Source of the DNA: Candidatus Woesearchaeota archaeon
GTDB taxonomy: Archaea > Nanoarchaeota > Nanoarchaeia > Woesearchaeales > UBA11576
Direction of reading: 5' to 3'
NCBI GenBank assembly: GCA_013331125.1
Contig: DUGW01000115.1
Location: forward strand, 1-6,046
DNA length: 6,046 nucleotides
In this document: one piece after another, positions 4,726-6,046 of the stretch
How positions within the stretch are numbered: position 1 is the first letter of the stretch
Layout of the letters: the number at the start of each line of letters is the position of its first letter
Position numbers and translations under genes: made by a program
Notes under the pieces: model-generated
The model's database searches: none
What the model saw: only the letters and a program-made list of their open reading frames with translations
Told to the model about the DNA's origin: nothing

Positions 4726-5184
4726 ATGAAGAAGATTATCGAGAGAAAGAAAGAATTGAAGGGCAAAAAAACCACAAAGACACAGGTCTATGTCCAGCTG
4801 ACCCTTGCAGTCCTGCTGGCATTAGGTCTCGTCGCAGCAGCCATCCCTATGTTGCTTGAAGGAAAGGTGGTGCTTCCTGCGCTTGTTGCGATAGCAGGAG
4901 TCGTATTAGCCATAGGTTTTTTCAGGTATGGTCTCAACCAATTGAAGAATGTCAAGCAGGGCCTGCCGTTAGAAGATGAACGCTCAAAGAAGGTTCGGAT
5001 GATTGCAGCTTCCAAGGCCTTCCACGCATCATTCTTGTGGTTGTTGGTACTCTTCTGGGTGACAGCTGGTTTCAAGTTGGTGGCACTCAATACAGAAGAA
5101 CTCATAGGCGCGGCGATATTCGGCATGGCAATCCTGTTCGGTATTGCCTGGGTATGGGTGGACAGGCAGGAAAACCTAGATTGA
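4726..5184 (+). CDS. Four-helix membrane protein, DUF2178-like (copy 3)
   Basis: The 152-residue protein starts at ATG 4726, chosen because AGGTG (4716-4720) lies 5 nt upstream; the frame is open further upstream (to 4636), but that would overlap the previous gene. A very lysine-rich head (about ten Lys/Arg in residues 2-18) precedes helices at about 22-44, 49-67, 99-118 and 126-145. The loop [23 protein letters not shown] (77-99) holds D84-E85-R86 and an A-S-K-A-F end. This closely parallels KGFPLQDERSRRVMEKASSRAF of the first operon gene, so these two are clear paralogues. The basic head and loop predict a cytoplasmic N-terminus. The regulator gene begins 2 nt after the stop codon, so the two are almost certainly translated together. 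Confidence 0.85.
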   Translation: MKKIIERKKELKGKKTTKTQVYVQLTLAVLLALGLVAAAIPMLLEGKVVLPALVAIAGVVLAIGFFRYGLNQLKNVKQGLPLEDERSKKVRMIAASKAFHASFLWLLVLFWVTAGFKLVALNTEELIGAAIFGMAILFGIAWVWVDRQENLD

Positions 5185-5186
5185 AG

Positions 5187-5396
5187 ATGAAGACAAGGAT
5201 AAAAGAGTTCAGGGCAAGGCACGACATGACGCAGGATGACCTTGCCAGGAAGGTCGGAGTGAGAAGGGAGACTATCGTTTTTCTGGAGAAAGGGAAATAC
5301 AACCCTTCACTGAAACTGGCACATGATGTCGCAGTTGCACTTGAGTCGACGATAGATGAACTGTTCCTCTTTGAGGAGTCTGAGGAAGAAGACTGA
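5187..5396 (+). CDS. Small Cro/CI (XRE)-family helix-turn-helix regulator
   Basis: The 69-residue protein is almost wholly one HTH_3 domain. R4-IKEFR-A10 forms helix 1, [20 protein letters not shown] (15-34) is the helix-turn-helix with the recognition helix near V25-E34, and KGKYNPSL (35-42) followed by [16 protein letters not shown] (45-60) matches the minimal regulators usually paired with small membrane proteins. The tail FEESEEED (62-69) is strongly acidic. The start at ATG 5187 gives the standard N-terminus; no ribosome binding site is visible, and the ATG is 2 nt after the previous stop, so translation probably depends on reinitiation. As the last gene of the operon it probably binds the inverted repeat at 3730-3753 (inferred). 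Its TGA shares the palindrome TGATCA with the stop codon of the opposing peptidase gene. Confidence 0.93.
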   Translation: MKTRIKEFRARHDMTQDDLARKVGVRRETIVFLEKGKYNPSLKLAHDVAVALESTIDELFLFEESEEED

Positions 5397-6046
5397 TCAG
5401 ACCTGCGGAGCCATCAATTTAACCACTGCATCATCGAGATTCTCGACATAGATGAAGGTGATGCCAGATTCTATAATATCAGCCCTGTTGGCTGCAGGGA
5501 CGACCATGATCTGGATGCTGGCCTTCTCAGCGCTGAGTATCTTCTGTTCAAGGAAACCGATAGGCTGGACGACACCGTCTTCCCTAAGCTCACCGGTGAC
5601 TGCTATCTTACGCCCGCGGATAAGGTCATTGTCGCCGAGCTGCTGGATGATCTCAAGAGCGGTGGCCAGAGAGCCTGACGATCCGGCAAGCTCACCGAAA
5701 GAGATGTCAGCGTCGATGTCCTGATGGAGGTATCTGGACGCAAGCCTCAATGCGACATCAGTGCTCTGGTCAAGCATCTCGTACTGGTTCTGCTTTATCT
5801 CATCTGTGACAGAATAACCGGAAGGGAACTCAATCAGCTCAGTGCCTGGCTGAAGTTTAGATACTAAATAATAGAAGGTGTTCACCTTGAAGGAATTGTC
5901 AAAACCCAAAGCCTCAGTGTAAGGGTTCTGGTAGACATTGGCAGAGATTGCATAGAAATGGTCCTTTGATTCAGGGACCTTGACGACCTGTTCCATATTG
6001 ATGACCTCTCCAGGAGAGACTGAATAGTAAGGGAGAGGCAAGATGA
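5397..6046 (-). CDS. YlbL-like Lon-type (S16) serine peptidase, N-terminus beyond right edge
   Basis: The frame is open to the window edge; the furthest start-like codon is TTG at 6041..6039, but it reads as Leu of LPLPYYSVSPGEV, the segment that in YlbL-type proteins directly follows an N-terminal membrane anchor, so the real start is outside the window. Numbering from that Leu, residues 1-90 form an extracytoplasmic beta-rich region and 91-212 the S16 domain. AGSSGSLATALEI (119-131) contains the catalytic S122, and PIGFLEQKILSAEKA (160-174) the catalytic K167, matching GPSAG and GGxxxK of Lon. No AAA+ ATPase motifs are seen, and the PDZ domain usual in YlbL is absent; S122 comes soon after the TDEIKQNQYEMLDQS segment (79-93). 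The role is probably ATP-independent cleavage of a membrane or surface protein; the substrate is unknown. Confidence 0.85.
   Translation of the reverse strand, partial: ILPLPYYSVSPGEVINMEQVVKVPESKDHFYAISANVYQNPYTEALGFDNSFKVNTFYYLVSKLQPGTELIEFPSGYSVTDEIKQNQYEMLDQSTDVALRLASRYLHQDIDADISFGELAGSSGSLATALEIIQQLGDNDLIRGRKIAVTGELREDGVVQPIGFLEQKILSAEKASIQIMVVPAANRADIIESGITFIYVENLDDAVVKLMAPQV

Noticed and set aside
5037..5186. A longer N-terminus for the HTH regulator beginning at 5037
   Set aside because: It is out of frame with the overlapping membrane protein; the start at 5187 gives the standard compact regulator N-terminus.
4132..5302. Minus-strand frames within the operon (4132-4395, 4268-4621, 4578-4775, 4788-5222, 5102-5302)
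   Set aside because: They are antisense shadows of well-supported membrane-protein and regulator genes, with no promoter or coding features of their own.
1..6046. CRISPR arrays, tRNA or rRNA genes, insertion sequences, integration sites
   Set aside because: I looked for tandem spaced repeats, cloverleaf sequences, terminal inverted repeats and transposase motifs and saw none.

Overview
The window looks archaeal. TATA boxes (TTTATATC, TTAAATAT, TTTATAAA) lie exactly 30 nt upstream of three separate ATG codons, which is the geometry of leaderless archaeal transcripts. Several internal genes have GGAGG or AGGTG ribosome binding sites. The mix of a pyruvate kinase, an orphan MetE-like barrel, an MGAT-like acyltransferase and a YlbL-like membrane Lon peptidase would fit a DPANN-type or other uncultured archaeon. 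That lineage guess is inference only; no rRNA, tRNA or other marker gene is present.

Layout. Positions 1-1685 (minus strand) hold a pyruvate kinase gene and, 2 nt after its stop, the first 84 codons of an unrecognised gene that runs off the left edge. A 125-bp divergent promoter region (1686-1810) separates them from a plus-strand, leaderless gene for a stand-alone UROD/MetE-like protein (1811-2587). That gene overlaps by 32 bp, tail to tail, with a minus-strand, leaderless acyltransferase gene (2556-3494). Positions 3495-3833 have no large gene, but they hold a probable 28-residue single-span membrane protein on the minus strand (3577-3663) with its own promoter, and back to back with it the promoter, inverted repeat and roughly 86-nt leader of a four-gene plus-strand operon.

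The operon (3834-5396) encodes three small four-helix membrane proteins with a shared Asp-Glu-Arg (DER) motif in the central cytoplasmic loop (DUF2178-like), followed by a 69-residue Cro/CI-type helix-turn-helix regulator. The likely logic is that the regulator binds the inverted repeat over the transcription start and the membrane proteins modulate or are controlled by it; this is inferred from layout. The regulator's stop codon abuts, in a single TGATCA, the stop codon of a minus-strand S16 (Lon-type Ser/Lys) peptidase related to YlbL, whose N-terminus lies beyond the right edge.

The items most worth a second look are the unlisted 28-codon leaderless gene divergent from the DUF2178-like operon, the triplicated DER-loop membrane protein plus regulator cassette with its candidate operator, the YlbL-like peptidase without a PDZ domain, and the unusual start of the pyruvate kinase gene.
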